From positions 372,001 to 436,000 of the forward strand of contig NZ_JAAUVI010000001.1 of NCBI RefSeq assembly GCF_021352225.1: a DNA stretch of 64,000 bases, read 5' to 3'. How positions within the stretch are numbered: the first letter of the stretch is position 1; every line of letters begins with the position of its first letter. A program made the translations under genes and the position numbers. The DNA comes from Methylobacterium sp. C25 (GTDB lineage: Bacteria; Pseudomonadota; Alphaproteobacteria; Rhizobiales; Beijerinckiaceae). The notes under the pieces are model-generated. The model saw only the letters and a program-made list of their open reading frames with translations, was not told the DNA's origin and searched no databases. Of the stretch, positions 7,575-15,914 are shown one piece after another.

Positions 7575-9206
7575 ATGCTGAAGACAGCCTTTGTCGCCGC
7601 GCGCGACCGTCAGCGCCTCTCGGAGATCGCCTCGGTCCTGATCGGCTTCGGCCTGAACAAGGCCGTCGATCGCTTGGGCCTGCGCAACATCCCGCTGATC
7701 CCGCGGCGCACGCCGCGGGTGGACGTGACGCGGCTGTCTCAGCCCGAGCGCCTGCGCCGGGCTATCGAGACGCTCGGGCCGACCTTCATCAAGTTCGGCC
7801 AGATCCTGGCGAGCCGGCCCGACCTGCTCTCCCCGATCTGGACCGACGAGCTCGAAAAGCTGCACAGCCAGGTCAAGCCGATCCCGTGGGAGATGATCGG
7901 GCCGCAACTCGAGACCGATCTCGGCGCGCCGCCGCAGGAAATCTTCGCCGAGTTCGACGTGAACCCGATCGCCTCGGCCTCGATCGCCCAGGTCTACAGG
8001 GCGCGGCTGAAGACGGGCGAAGAAGTCGTGGTCAAGGTACTGCGGCCGGGCCTGAAGAAGATCATCGAGGCAGACCTACGGCTGATGGGTCACGGCGCGC
8101 GCATCGTCGAGACCGAATGGCCGGAGATGGCTCGCTACCAGCCACAGGAGCAGATGAAGCACCTGGCGGCCGGCATCAACGGCGAACTCGACCTGCTCAA
8201 CGAGGCGCGAAACTGCGAGATGATCGCCGGCATCTTCGCCGAGCGCGACGACATCCTGATCCCGAAGATTCATTGGGAATGGTGCTCGGAGCGGGTGCTC
8301 GTGCAGGAATTCGTGCACGGCGTCTCGCCGAACGATTCCGCGGCCTTGCGCGCCATGGGCGCCGACAAAAAGGTCTTAGCCCAGAAGGGTTGCGACGCTT
8401 TCCTGCGCATGGCGCTGATCGAGGGCGTCTTCCACGCCGATCCGCATCCCGGCAACCTGCTGATCCTGCCGGGCAACCGCATCGGCTTCATCGATTTCGG
8501 CATCGTCGGCCGGCTCTCGCACAAGCGCCGGCAGCAACTGCTCGTGCTCATCGGCGCCATGCTGAAACAGGACGTCGACGGCCTCATGGCCACGCTTCTC
8601 GACTGGACCGGCCCCACCGCGCCGGACCTGACCAAGCTCGAGCAGAGCGCCCAGAACTTCGTGCAGACCCACTCGTCGATCCCGCTCAATCTCGGGCTGG
8701 TCCTCACCGACTTCATGACCATGGCCCGCGAGAACGACCTCGCGATGCCCACCGACCTCGCCATCCTGTTCAAGGGTCTGGTCACGGCCGACGGCGTGAT
8801 GCGCCAGCTCGATCCGAATTTCGACCTGTTCTCGGCCGCTGGCCCCACCGTGCGCGCCTCGATGCGCAGCGTCTTCTCGGCGCGGGCTCTCCTGAAGAAG
8901 GCCGAGGCGCTCGGGACCGGTCTCTACGGCGCGGCCTCCGAGCTGCCGACGCTGATCCACCTGCTGCTGGTGCGCCTCAAGCAGGGCAAGGTCACGGTCG
9001 AGATCGAGCTGAAGGGCATGGACAAGCTCGTGCGCGGCATCGAGCGTGGCGCCGCGCGCGTGGCCGTCGGCCTCGTCGTCGCCGCCTTCGCAACGCAGCT
9101 CGCGCCTCGGCTGATCGACCTCGGCACGCCCGTCTTCGTCCTGATCGCTCTCGCCGTGTCGGTGGTCGGCATCGGCTGGCTGGTGCTTCTCGGCCGGAAC
9201 CGCTGA
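7575..9206 (+). CDS. ABC1/UbiB-family atypical protein kinase-like protein
   Basis: A 543-residue member of the AarF/UbiB/COQ8 family, needed in many bacteria for ubiquinone synthesis. The signature elements are in order: the KxGQ-helix motif FIKFGQ, the Ala-rich nucleotide loop IASASIAQVYRA, the VVKVLRPG lysine strand, the HADPHPGNL catalytic loop and the metal motif GFIDFGIVG. The C-terminus has two hydrophobic stretches (about 490-540), as in membrane-anchored UbiB. Length agrees with E. coli UbiB (546). No other ubiquinone genes are next to it, so its exact role is inferred from the family alone. Confidence 0.87.
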   Translation: MLKTAFVAARDRQRLSEIASVLIGFGLNKAVDRLGLRNIPLIPRRTPRVDVTRLSQPERLRRAIETLGPTFIKFGQILASRPDLLSPIWTDELEKLHSQVKPIPWEMIGPQLETDLGAPPQEIFAEFDVNPIASASIAQVYRARLKTGEEVVVKVLRPGLKKIIEADLRLMGHGARIVETEWPEMARYQPQEQMKHLAAGINGELDLLNEARNCEMIAGIFAERDDILIPKIHWEWCSERVLVQEFVHGVSPNDSAALRAMGADKKVLAQKGCDAFLRMALIEGVFHADPHPGNLLILPGNRIGFIDFGIVGRLSHKRRQQLLVLIGAMLKQDVDGLMATLLDWTGPTAPDLTKLEQSAQNFVQTHSSIPLNLGLVLTDFMTMARENDLAMPTDLAILFKGLVTADGVMRQLDPNFDLFSAAGPTVRASMRSVFSARALLKKAEALGTGLYGAASELPTLIHLLLVRLKQGKVTVEIELKGMDKLVRGIERGAARVAVGLVVAAFATQLAPRLIDLGTPVFVLIALAVSVVGIGWLVLLGRNR

Positions 9207-9596
9207 GACGTCCCTCGCCAAAGGCCCTCCCTTCGTCGCCGGGATCGTGCAGGAGCACGGATCCGCATGATGTCGTACGACCGTTCACCACCCCGATTCG
9301 GTGAGGTTGCAATGCAGCGTCGGCAAACAGAGTCGAGTCGGCATTTTACAGTATCCAACAGCAACCTTGGCTGCGGATAAGACTTTTTTGCATTTACGAA
9401 AACTTGACACATCACTTGCCGAGTCACGGCATCGTGATATGGTCACTTATCAACCGACTCGCGGGATGCAACAGGTAGCGCGGCGGGGTGAGAAACGGGC
9501 GTTCAAGCCGTCTATCCCCTCGAAGCTAGGTGAGCAGATCCCCATCCGCCCGTCGGCGCATCAAGCGCGGCGGCCGATCGATTCCATCGAAGGCCA
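9207..9596. other. Intergenic leader with an AT-rich block
   Basis: About 390 bases before the sensor kinase gene. The part 9320-9450 is noticeably richer in A/T than its surroundings and carries a perfect TTGACA at 9404-9409, but no good -10 element follows at 16-18 bases. Probably the promoter region of the kinase gene; no ORF seen. Confidence 0.4.
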
Positions 9597-10874
9597 ATGC
9601 GCCGAACCCGGGGGGCTTCGGTGCTGGAGACCACGATCGTTTCGGCGGGCATGTCCCGCACCAATCGAAGAGCCATTCTCGAGGCCGAGAATGCCTATCT
9701 TCGCAAGCTGCTCGCGCAGCGGCCCCTCAGTGCAAACGACATCTACGTGAATGCGGAGCGGCGCCATGCGGATGAGACCGGCATGGGCCGGTCCGTCGCG
9801 GCGCTCCGGATCGAGTCGGAGGCCGAGGTGATGCGCGCTGCGGAAACCGACGAGATCAATGCTCAGCTGCGCGCGACCGAAGAGTTCAATCGCCGCATTC
9901 TGGCCTCGACGACGGATTGCATCAGCGTGCTCGACATCGATGGCCGCCTGATCTCGATGAACGAGGTGGCGATCCCGATCTTCGGCAAGGCCGGCTTCGC
10001 GCATGCGGTCGGCCGGCCCTGGTCCGACGTCTGGCACCTGCCGGAGAGCCGCGACGCCGTGCTCGGCGCGCTGGAAGAGGCGCGGGGCGGCCGCACCTGC
10101 CGCTTCCAGGCAGCCCTCGACACGGGCGGCAATGCCGACGCGCTGCTATGGTGGGACATCGTCGTCGCGCCGATGAACGGCGACGACGGCCGCCCCGAGC
10201 GGCTGCTCGCGGTCTCGCGCGACATCACCGAGCTGAAGCAGACCGAGAACCGCCAGACCGTGCTGATGCACGAGATGGCGCACCGGGTGAAGAATACGCT
10301 CGCCATGGTGCAGGCGGTGGCCACGCAGACGTTGCGCAACGCGCATTCCCTGGACGAGGCCGGCGAGGCGCTCGGCGCGCGCCTGCTGGCGCTCGCCCAG
10401 GCCCACGACGTGCTGATGCAGGGAGCCTGGTCGAGCGCCGATCTGCGCGGCCTCGTCGACACCGCCATCGCGCTTCACAGCGACGGCGAGCCCGGCCGTT
10501 TCGTCGTCTCCGGGCCCGACGTGACGCTCGGGCCACGCCCGGGTCTGACGCTCGCGCTGATCCTGCACGAACTCGGCACCAATGCCGCGAAATACGGCGC
10601 TCTCTCCAAGTCCGAGGGCCATGTCGAGATCCGCTGGGACATCGAGACGGTCGAGGGCGAGGAGCGCCTGTGCTTCCGCTGGGAGGAAATCGGCGGTCCG
10701 GCGGTCGAGCCGCCGACCCGCGTCGGCTTCGGCAGTCGCCTGATCGAGCGCAGCCTCGTGCACAGCTTCGGGGGGAGCGCCAAGCTCGACTTTCCGAAGG
10801 CCGGCGTCGTCCTCACCATGCAGGCCCCCGCCGCCAACGTCGTCGTGGCTGTGCCTGCAAGTCTGGTCGGCTGA
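9597..10874 (+). CDS. HWE-family sensor histidine kinase with PAS domain
   Basis: A cytoplasmic kinase of up to 425 residues without membrane segments. A short coiled segment (AENAYLRKLL) is followed by a PAS domain (about 98-215: ILASTTDCISVLDIDGRLISMN ... SRDITELK). The phosphoacceptor box is MHEMAHRVKNTLAMVQ (His229). The N-box LHELGTNAAKYGALS has the extra His324, and the WEE at 362-364 completes the HWE signature. Such kinases in alphaproteobacteria often feed the PhyR-NepR-EcfG general stress system. No receiver is adjacent. The ATG at 9597 has GAAGG too close upstream; the ATG at 9651 is an equally good start. Confidence 0.88.
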   Translation: MRRTRGASVLETTIVSAGMSRTNRRAILEAENAYLRKLLAQRPLSANDIYVNAERRHADETGMGRSVAALRIESEAEVMRAAETDEINAQLRATEEFNRRILASTTDCISVLDIDGRLISMNEVAIPIFGKAGFAHAVGRPWSDVWHLPESRDAVLGALEEARGGRTCRFQAALDTGGNADALLWWDIVVAPMNGDDGRPERLLAVSRDITELKQTENRQTVLMHEMAHRVKNTLAMVQAVATQTLRNAHSLDEAGEALGARLLALAQAHDVLMQGAWSSADLRGLVDTAIALHSDGEPGRFVVSGPDVTLGPRPGLTLALILHELGTNAAKYGALSKSEGHVEIRWDIETVEGEERLCFRWEEIGGPAVEPPTRVGFGSRLIERSLVHSFGGSAKLDFPKAGVVLTMQAPAANVVVAVPASLVG

Positions 10875-10995
10875 GACCGGCCGGGGTCCGCAGACCATGT
10901 TTCGACGCGCTCGCGACAGGGGCGCGTCGATACGATGGGCGCGCCACGCGCCGTCCTAGGGCGACAGAGAGACGTCTGCCGCCGCGTTGCGCCTA

Positions 10996-11442
10996 TCATC
11001 GGCGGATCAGCACGACCCCACTCATCAGCAACGCGACACCGAGCAGACGTGGCAGGTCGACCGAGCGTTGCTCCAGGCCGAGCACGCCAAAGTGGTCGAA
11101 GCCCACCGAGGCGATCATCTGACCCGCGATGAGCAGCGCGATGAAGGTCGCAGCGCCGATCTGCGGCACGAGGAAGACGGCAAGCGCGATGAAGATCGCG
11201 CCGAAGAGACCGCCGAACCAGCCCCACCACGGAATGCGCGAGGCGACCGCTGCCGATGGCAGCGGATCGCGCAGGGCCAGCGCCAGGATCGCCATGCAGG
11301 CTAGGCCGACCGCGTAGCTGGCGAAACCCGACCAAGCCGCCGAGTGCAGCGCGACGCGCAGGTTCGCGTTCAGTGCCTGCTGCACGACGATGCTGACACC
11401 GGCGAGGGCGGCGAGAGCCGAGGGGAGCAGGATCTGAAGCAT
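10996..11442 (-). CDS. DMT-superfamily small exporter (DUF606/YdcZ type)
   Basis: A 148-residue protein made of about five hydrophobic helices, matching the DUF606/YdcZ half-size members of the drug/metabolite transporter family: VSIVVQQALNANLR, PWWGWFGGLFGAIF and QIGAATFIALLIAGQMIAS are typical of it. The frame is open to 11490, but the residues before the Met at 11442 are polar and unlike the family. Substrate unknown. It lies divergent to a LysR-type regulator 113 bases away, which suggests that the regulator controls it. Confidence 0.82.
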   Translation of the reverse strand: MLQILLPSALAALAGVSIVVQQALNANLRVALHSAAWSGFASYAVGLACMAILALALRDPLPSAAVASRIPWWGWFGGLFGAIFIALAVFLVPQIGAATFIALLIAGQMIASVGFDHFGVLGLEQRSVDLPRLLGVALLMSGVVLIRR

Positions 11443-11555
11443 CGCACGGTCATCCACCGCTTGGTCGCGGCTATGAGCCGCTTCGCGCACCTTGACACCA
11501 TGGCCATCGCCATGCCGTCAAATGCCGCATGGCGCCTTATCCATGCGAACGAGTC

Positions 11556-12443
11556 ATGATGAACCCGACCCATCTCGACGTGTTTCGCGCGGTCCTCCGG
11601 CATGGCGGCATGACCCGCGCGGCCACCGCTCTCGGTATCGGCCAGCCGCATGTCAGCCGGGCCATCGCGCAGCTCGAGGCCGAAATCGGCTTTCCGCTGT
11701 TCATGCGCGGGCACGGCAGCGCGCGCCCGACCCAGGAGGGCGAGGCCTTCGGTCACGAGGTCGAGCAGACCTATGCCGGGCTCGATCACCTGCGCCACGC
11801 CGCCCGGCAGATCCGCGAGCGCGGCACCGGCACCTTGCGCGTCGCCTGTCAGCCGTCCCTGGCTTCGAGGCTGCTGCCGCGCGCGATCAGGCGCCTCAAT
11901 GCAGACCTGCCGACGGCCCGCGTATCGATCCACGTGCCGAGCCCGGATACGATCTGGTCCTGCGCGTCGTCGGGCCAGTGCGACATCGGCCTGGCCCGCC
12001 CGCGGACCGGCTATACCGACGTCGAGGCCGAGCCCTTCATGACAGTCGAGGCCGTCTGCGCGATTCCGCGAAAGCATCCGCTGGCGCGCAAACGCGCGAT
12101 CTCGGTGGAGGATCTCGCGGCCGAGCCGCTGATCTCGGGAGGCGCCGGCGTCTTCCAGCAGTCGGTGGAGGCGATCTTCGCGGCGGCGGGTGTGACGCCC
12201 CGCTTCGTCTTCATGGCGGAATACACGGCGGCGCGATGCGGCCTCGTCGCCGAGGGGATGGGGCTCGCCATCGTCGATCCGGTGCCGGCGCGCGAACTGG
12301 CGGGAGCCGCCGTCACCCTGCGGCCGTTCCAGCCCGCTTTGCCGATCGAGACGATGCTGCTTCGTCCGGCGGGACGGCCGGTCAGCCAGCTCGCCGAGCG
12401 GCTGATCGGCCTGCTGAAGCAGGAGCGCGACGCGCTCGCCTAG
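11556..12443 (+). CDS. LysR-family transcriptional regulator
   Basis: A 295-residue regulator: N-terminal winged helix-turn-helix (LDVFRAVLRHGGMTRAATAL, then QPHVSRAIAQLEAEIGFPLF) and a C-terminal substrate-binding domain with two lobes. Two adjacent ATG codons (11556 and 11559) are possible starts; the upstream ATG at 11529 adds residues unlike the family. It is divergent to the small DMT exporter. By the usual LysR logic it would bind the 11443-11555 gap and control the exporter in response to an unknown ligand. Confidence 0.9.
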   Translation: MMNPTHLDVFRAVLRHGGMTRAATALGIGQPHVSRAIAQLEAEIGFPLFMRGHGSARPTQEGEAFGHEVEQTYAGLDHLRHAARQIRERGTGTLRVACQPSLASRLLPRAIRRLNADLPTARVSIHVPSPDTIWSCASSGQCDIGLARPRTGYTDVEAEPFMTVEAVCAIPRKHPLARKRAISVEDLAAEPLISGGAGVFQQSVEAIFAAAGVTPRFVFMAEYTAARCGLVAEGMGLAIVDPVPARELAGAAVTLRPFQPALPIETMLLRPAGRPVSQLAERLIGLLKQERDALA

Positions 12444-12462
12444 GGCAGGCGCGGGCTCACCG

Positions 12463-12675
12463 TCACCGCAGCAATTGCGCCGCCTCGGTCGCGCCGCGCT
12501 TGGTGATGCGCCACTTGATCGGGCCGGGCTGCTCCTGGTCCTCGCGGTCGACGAGGCCCTGCATCCAGAGCTGAAGCATGGCGAGATGCTCGTCCTGCGG
12601 CTCCTGACCCGTGAAGATCACGGGGCCACGCCGCAACGCCAACAACAGAAACCGCTGTTTCTCGCTCAAGTCCAT
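12463..12675 (-). CDS. Small protein of unknown function, winged-helix-like
   Basis: A 70-residue protein, MDLSEKQRFLLLALRRGPVI onward. It has a helix-rich start, a central LQLWMQGLVDRED and a basic WRITKRGATEA near the end; this layout (helix, helix, strand pair with ITxxG) resembles short PadR/MarR-like winged helices, though no family is claimed. It converges with the LysR gene, 19 bases apart. Codon use fits the neighbours, so it looks real. Confidence 0.6.
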   Translation of the reverse strand: MDLSEKQRFLLLALRRGPVIFTGQEPQDEHLAMLQLWMQGLVDREDQEQPGPIKWRITKRGATEAAQLLR

Positions 12676-12771
12676 ATGGCTAGGACGAGCGGGACCGGGC
12701 CGGATTTAGAGCCGCGCCGACCGAACCGTGGGGCTGGTCAGGCGAATCCAGCCAAAAAGCGAAATCCGATG

Positions 12772-12802
12772 CCGGAACCGATCATCGGGTGATCGATTCC
12801 GG
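12772..12802. repeat. Long near-perfect hairpin upstream of an MFS gene
   Basis: CCGGAACCGATCA and TGATCGATTCCGG pair with one mismatch around a 5-base loop. It lies 85 bases before the MFS transporter start and 97 bases upstream of the small minus-strand gene. It may be an operator, a transcript hairpin or a dispersed palindrome. Confidence 0.5.
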
Positions 12803-12886
12803 TCTGCGGCCGGTTAGCGCCCGGCCTTAGGAATCATCCGCGATCGGGGCGCCTCCACGCCCCCCTCGCGGCCAGACGGAGCCTCG

Positions 12887-14110
12887 ATGTCGCCCACGAG
12901 CCATCTCGCCCTGATCAACCTGTTTATCGGAGACATCCAGGGAGGGCTTGGGCCGTTTCTCGGGACCTGGCTCGCCGAAACGGCGCATTGGAGCCCCACG
13001 CGGATCGGGCTGGTCACGACGCTGTCGGGCATCGGCGTCCTGCTGCTGAGCGGACCTTTCGGCGCGCTGGTGGACCAGTTCGGCCGCCCACGCCTGCTGA
13101 TTGCGGCATCCTGCGCGGCGATCCTCGGCGGGACCTTGCTGCTGCTGCCAGCCCAGGGCTTCTGGCTGGTGCTGGCGGCACAGTCGCTGGCCGCGGCGGG
13201 AGGCACATTGCTGCTCCTCGCCGTGAACGCGCTGACGCTGGGGCTCGTCGGCAAGAAGGCCTATCCGCGCCAGCAGGGGCGCAACCAAGCCTTCAACCAT
13301 GTCGGTATCCTCACGGCAGCGGGGATCATCGCCCTCGGCACGCCCTATTGGGGCGCGGCGATCTCGCTCTGGGTGCTCGGCGCCATGGCCGCGGCAGCGA
13401 TCATCGCCACCGTGACGATGCCGGGGGGCGCCTGGGAATCGCGCCGGGCGGTCGGCTGGGAGGATCACGAGGGCGACGACAAGCCTCGGCGCTCGTCGAC
13501 GACGGAAGCGCTCCGCAATCGCCGGCTGCTGGTCCTGGCCCTGGCCCTGGCCCTGTTCCAGCTCGGGAATGGCGGCATGCTGAGCCTGCTCGGCCAGAAG
13601 CTGGTCTCAGTCTCGCCCTACGGCACCGGCTGGACGGCGACCTACGTGATGGTGGCGCAGTTGGTCATGGTGCCGGTCGCCTATCTCGCCGGGACGTTGG
13701 CCGACCGGAAGGGGCGTCGATGGATCCTCATCATCGCCTGTCTCGCGCTTCCGCTGCGCGCGGGGCTCTGCGCCTTCATCGACGATCCGCTCTGGCTGAT
13801 CTCGGCCGAAGTGCTCGACGGCGTCGCATCCGGGATCGTCGGCGTGGCGGTGCCTGTGGTGGTCGCCGACCTGACCTGGAAATCTGGCCGCACGCAGACG
13901 GCGCTCGGCACTCTCAACGCGATCCAGGGTGCCGGAGGCGCGCTGTCGGCCTGGTATGGCGGCCTCGTTCAGGGCTGGCTCGGCTGGCCGGGGGCGTTCC
14001 TGGCCCTCGGCCTCGCGGGTCTCGCATCGGCCGTGATGGTCATCTGGCTCAACGCGACGGCCGAGGAGAACCCGCGGCGCAAGCGAAAGAGGGCGGCGCG
14101 CGAGGCTTGA
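12887..14110 (+). CDS. MFS permease
   Basis: A 407-residue membrane protein with about 12 hydrophobic helices and a polar cytoplasmic loop (about 185-205, GWEDHEGDDKPRRSS) in the middle. The loop between helices 2 and 3 has GALVDQFGRPRLL and that between 8 and 9 has GTLADRKGRRW, both variants of the MFS GxLaDrxGrr motif. The early segment INLFIGDIQGGLGPFLGTWLA is typical of a proteobacterial MFS subgroup of unknown substrate. The tail is highly basic. No regulator or enzyme is directly linked, so the substrate is not inferable. Confidence 0.85.
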   Translation: MSPTSHLALINLFIGDIQGGLGPFLGTWLAETAHWSPTRIGLVTTLSGIGVLLLSGPFGALVDQFGRPRLLIAASCAAILGGTLLLLPAQGFWLVLAAQSLAAAGGTLLLLAVNALTLGLVGKKAYPRQQGRNQAFNHVGILTAAGIIALGTPYWGAAISLWVLGAMAAAAIIATVTMPGGAWESRRAVGWEDHEGDDKPRRSSTTEALRNRRLLVLALALALFQLGNGGMLSLLGQKLVSVSPYGTGWTATYVMVAQLVMVPVAYLAGTLADRKGRRWILIIACLALPLRAGLCAFIDDPLWLISAEVLDGVASGIVGVAVPVVVADLTWKSGRTQTALGTLNAIQGAGGALSAWYGGLVQGWLGWPGAFLALGLAGLASAVMVIWLNATAEENPRRKRKRAAREA

Positions 14111-14239
14111 GCGCAGGAGGGATGAACGCCCCCAGGAGATCCACTCCGAACATTACGTAGATCGTGGATTCGGCTTGGACCCCGATACCCCGTTTGGTAG
14201 GCCGACACTGAAGCAGGTTTTTATTCAAGGAATACAGAC

Positions 14240-14617
14240 ATGATGAAGGCGATCACGGCCGTTTGTGTCGCTTTGATTGCGGCCGTGGCCTTTGTCGGCA
14301 CGTCGGGCGAAGCACAGGCCGGCTGCAGGAAGTGCGGCCCCGTCTCTCCCGTCTATCACTACAAGACCGTCAACAAGGTCTCGAACCGGACACAGTATCG
14401 GGACGTCAACCGCACGCATTACGATCACAAGACGCGCTACATCTACAACGTCACGCGCGTCCGCCCGATCGTTCGGGTCCATACCGTGACCCGCGTTCAC
14501 CATCACACGGTGCCGGTGATCCACAACGTGAACGTCTCCAGCGTGCAGCGCCTGCCGGCTCAGTACGTTCGCACCAACAGCGTGCAGAACTATTACTACG
14601 GCTGCGGCTGCCGCTGA
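14240..14617 (+). CDS. Secreted His/Tyr/Val-rich small protein with CxxC and CxC motifs
   Basis: A 125-residue protein with a clean signal peptide (about residues 1-27). The mature part begins with a CRKC pair (C29, C32), then a repetitive stretch of alternating polar and beta-branched residues with many His, Tyr and Arg (VTRVRPIV, VHTVTRVHHHTVPVIHNVNV), and ends YYYGCGCR. The pattern suggests an extended beta structure, possibly metal binding or surface associated; no named family is recognised. A good ribosome site (AAGGAAT) lies before the ATG. It stands alone between unrelated genes. Confidence 0.75.
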   Translation: MMKAITAVCVALIAAVAFVGTSGEAQAGCRKCGPVSPVYHYKTVNKVSNRTQYRDVNRTHYDHKTRYIYNVTRVRPIVRVHTVTRVHHHTVPVIHNVNVSSVQRLPAQYVRTNSVQNYYYGCGCR

Positions 14618-14665
14618 GGCAGGATCCGATCCCTCAGCGGGGGCCCTGCCGTCGGCTCGGCCCCC

Positions 14666-15481
14666 TCAATCGCGGCTGGCCGTCCTCGGGAGGGCGGACA
14701 GACAGGCCTTCGGGCAGACCGGCGCACGCCCGAGCAGGCGCCCGAGTGCGGCTTGCGGTTTCGCCGCGCAGAGCCGGGTGAGGAAGTCCTTGTCTTCCGT
14801 GCCGAAATCCGGAATGCGGCAGGACGAGGCCATGGTCCGCTCCGCCTGACCCCATAGGGTCGAAACGGCGGCGGCGGTGTCGGGGCGGGTCAGCCCATCC
14901 CACGCGGCTGGATCGTTCTCGGCAGCTTCGATGTAGAGCGCGACGAAGCTCATCAGCGCCGCGAGTCCGTCTCGGTGCGAGAGCTGGACGTCCGGGTCTC
15001 GGCGGTCTTTAAGCGCGATCGCAGCATCGAGGTCGTGCGTGTAGGCGTTGAGTTCGTCGAGCAGGTAGCGGAAATCTGTCGCCGAGCTCGCGCTCCCCTT
15101 GCGCAGATAGGTGTCCACGAAGAGGCTCGGCTGGAACTGGCGGGCGATCCGACTGGGCGCGAACAGAACGCTGCTCTCGCGCGGGCGCTTCACCGCCCCA
15201 CCCCCGATCAGCGGATAGGCATCCGTATCGCCGGTGATCATGTGCACGGACTCGTGCACCGCCGTCGGCAGCGAAAACTGCGCGTCACTGCAATCGAGCC
15301 ACGCGCGGAAGAAGGCCTTGTCCTTGACCTGCCGGAAGATCGCGTAGCCGTTCGACGATCCAGCCCTCAGCACCTCGACGGCCTGGGCCGTGCAATCGCC
15401 GGCCGCTGCGGGAACGGCACCGAACAGCGGCATCGCGAGGAGGACTACTCCACCAAGGAGCGCACGAACGGTGTTCAGCAT
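14666..15481 (-). CDS. Secreted protein with HExxH motif (putative zincin)
   Basis: A 271-residue protein from the ATG at 15481, which begins a good signal peptide (1-27, PAAA cut). The mature protein has LPTAVHESVHMITGD, with H76-E77-x-x-H80, a zinc-protease signature in a helix. Further on are DAYPLIGGG, a helical FRYLLDELNAYTHDLDAAI segment (a Glu there could be the third ligand), and four cysteines (two in the last 50 residues). No protease family is recognised, so activity is unproved. A CtrA-type half-site (ATGGTTAA, 15520-15527) lies 38 bases upstream. Confidence 0.75.
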   Translation of the reverse strand: MLNTVRALLGGVVLLAMPLFGAVPAAAGDCTAQAVEVLRAGSSNGYAIFRQVKDKAFFRAWLDCSDAQFSLPTAVHESVHMITGDTDAYPLIGGGAVKRPRESSVLFAPSRIARQFQPSLFVDTYLRKGSASSATDFRYLLDELNAYTHDLDAAIALKDRRDPDVQLSHRDGLAALMSFVALYIEAAENDPAAWDGLTRPDTAAAVSTLWGQAERTMASSCRIPDFGTEDKDFLTRLCAAKPQAALGRLLGRAPVCPKACLSALPRTASRD

Positions 15482-15519
15482 CGGCCCGCATCCCGAGAGA
15501 TGCGGATCCTGTGGCACGT

Positions 15520-15527
15520 ATGGTTAA
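15520..15527. promoter_or_regulatory. CtrA-type half-site
   Basis: ATGGTTAA, the reverse complement of TTAACCAT, 38 bases before the start of the minus-strand secreted zincin-like gene. There is no second TTAA at the N7 distance, so it is a half-site only. Confidence 0.35.
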
Positions 15528-15621
15528 GGAACCGTCCCGACGGCACCACCGAGGCCGCACCCACACCGGCCTCGGGGATGCCCGGGGCTCTGGTAGCGGC
15601 CTCCCATTGCGGCGGCGCGGA

Positions 15622-15807
15622 TCAGGCGATCTTCGTGGTCATGTCGACGGTCTTGGCGTCGCCGCTCTTCTTCACGAGACCGATGGCGTGCTCGCAATCC
15701 TCGCGGCGGACGTAGCCCTCGCCGGACTCGGCGATCACGTTGCCGTTCTGGACCCGCAGCCGCCAGCGCCATTCGCCGCCGGCATCCCGATACAGTTCGA
15801 AGCGCAT
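15622..15807 (-). CDS. DUF1508 (YegP-like) protein
   Basis: A 61-residue protein with the DUF1508 pattern: FELYRDAGGEWRWRLRVQNGNVIAESGEGY, i.e. F-x-x-Y-x-D-x-x-G-x-(W/Y)RWR-x2-x-NG-x-I-(I/V)-A-x-S-x-x-Y, followed by a helix with an IxLVK segment. These are small beta-alpha proteins of unknown function, sometimes linked to stress. GGGAG lies 9 bases before the ATG. It is followed by a non-coding stretch and a divergent gene. Confidence 0.88.
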   Translation of the reverse strand: MRFELYRDAGGEWRWRLRVQNGNVIAESGEGYVRREDCEHAIGLVKKSGDAKTVDMTTKIA

Positions 15808-15840
15808 GCGCTGTCTCTCCCGGCCGCCATGGCCTCACGC

Positions 15841-15892
15841 AAAAAGATGGGGCCGCCGAGCCCGAGCGGCAACGCTCGGACCCGACGGCCCC
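15841..15892 (-). terminator. Strong rho-independent terminator after the rhlE-type gene
   Basis: On the minus strand a long hairpin (GGGGCCGTCGGGTCCGAGCG pairing with CGCTCGGGCTCGGCGGCCCC around TTGC) is followed by ATCTTTTTG. It lies 23 bases after the helicase stop and also shields the DUF1508 gene from read-through. Confidence 0.88.
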
Positions 15893-15914
15893 TGATCGGT
15901 TCATCCGGACTGGA

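Noticed and set aside
7388..9304. 638-codon plus-strand frame overlapping the UbiB-family gene
   Set aside because: Arg/Pro/Ala-rich shadow of the UbiB-family frame, which holds all kinase-like motifs.
9404..9440. TTGACA at 9404 as the -35 of a housekeeping promoter
   Set aside because: No acceptable -10 at 16-18 bases; mentioned only as part of the leader.
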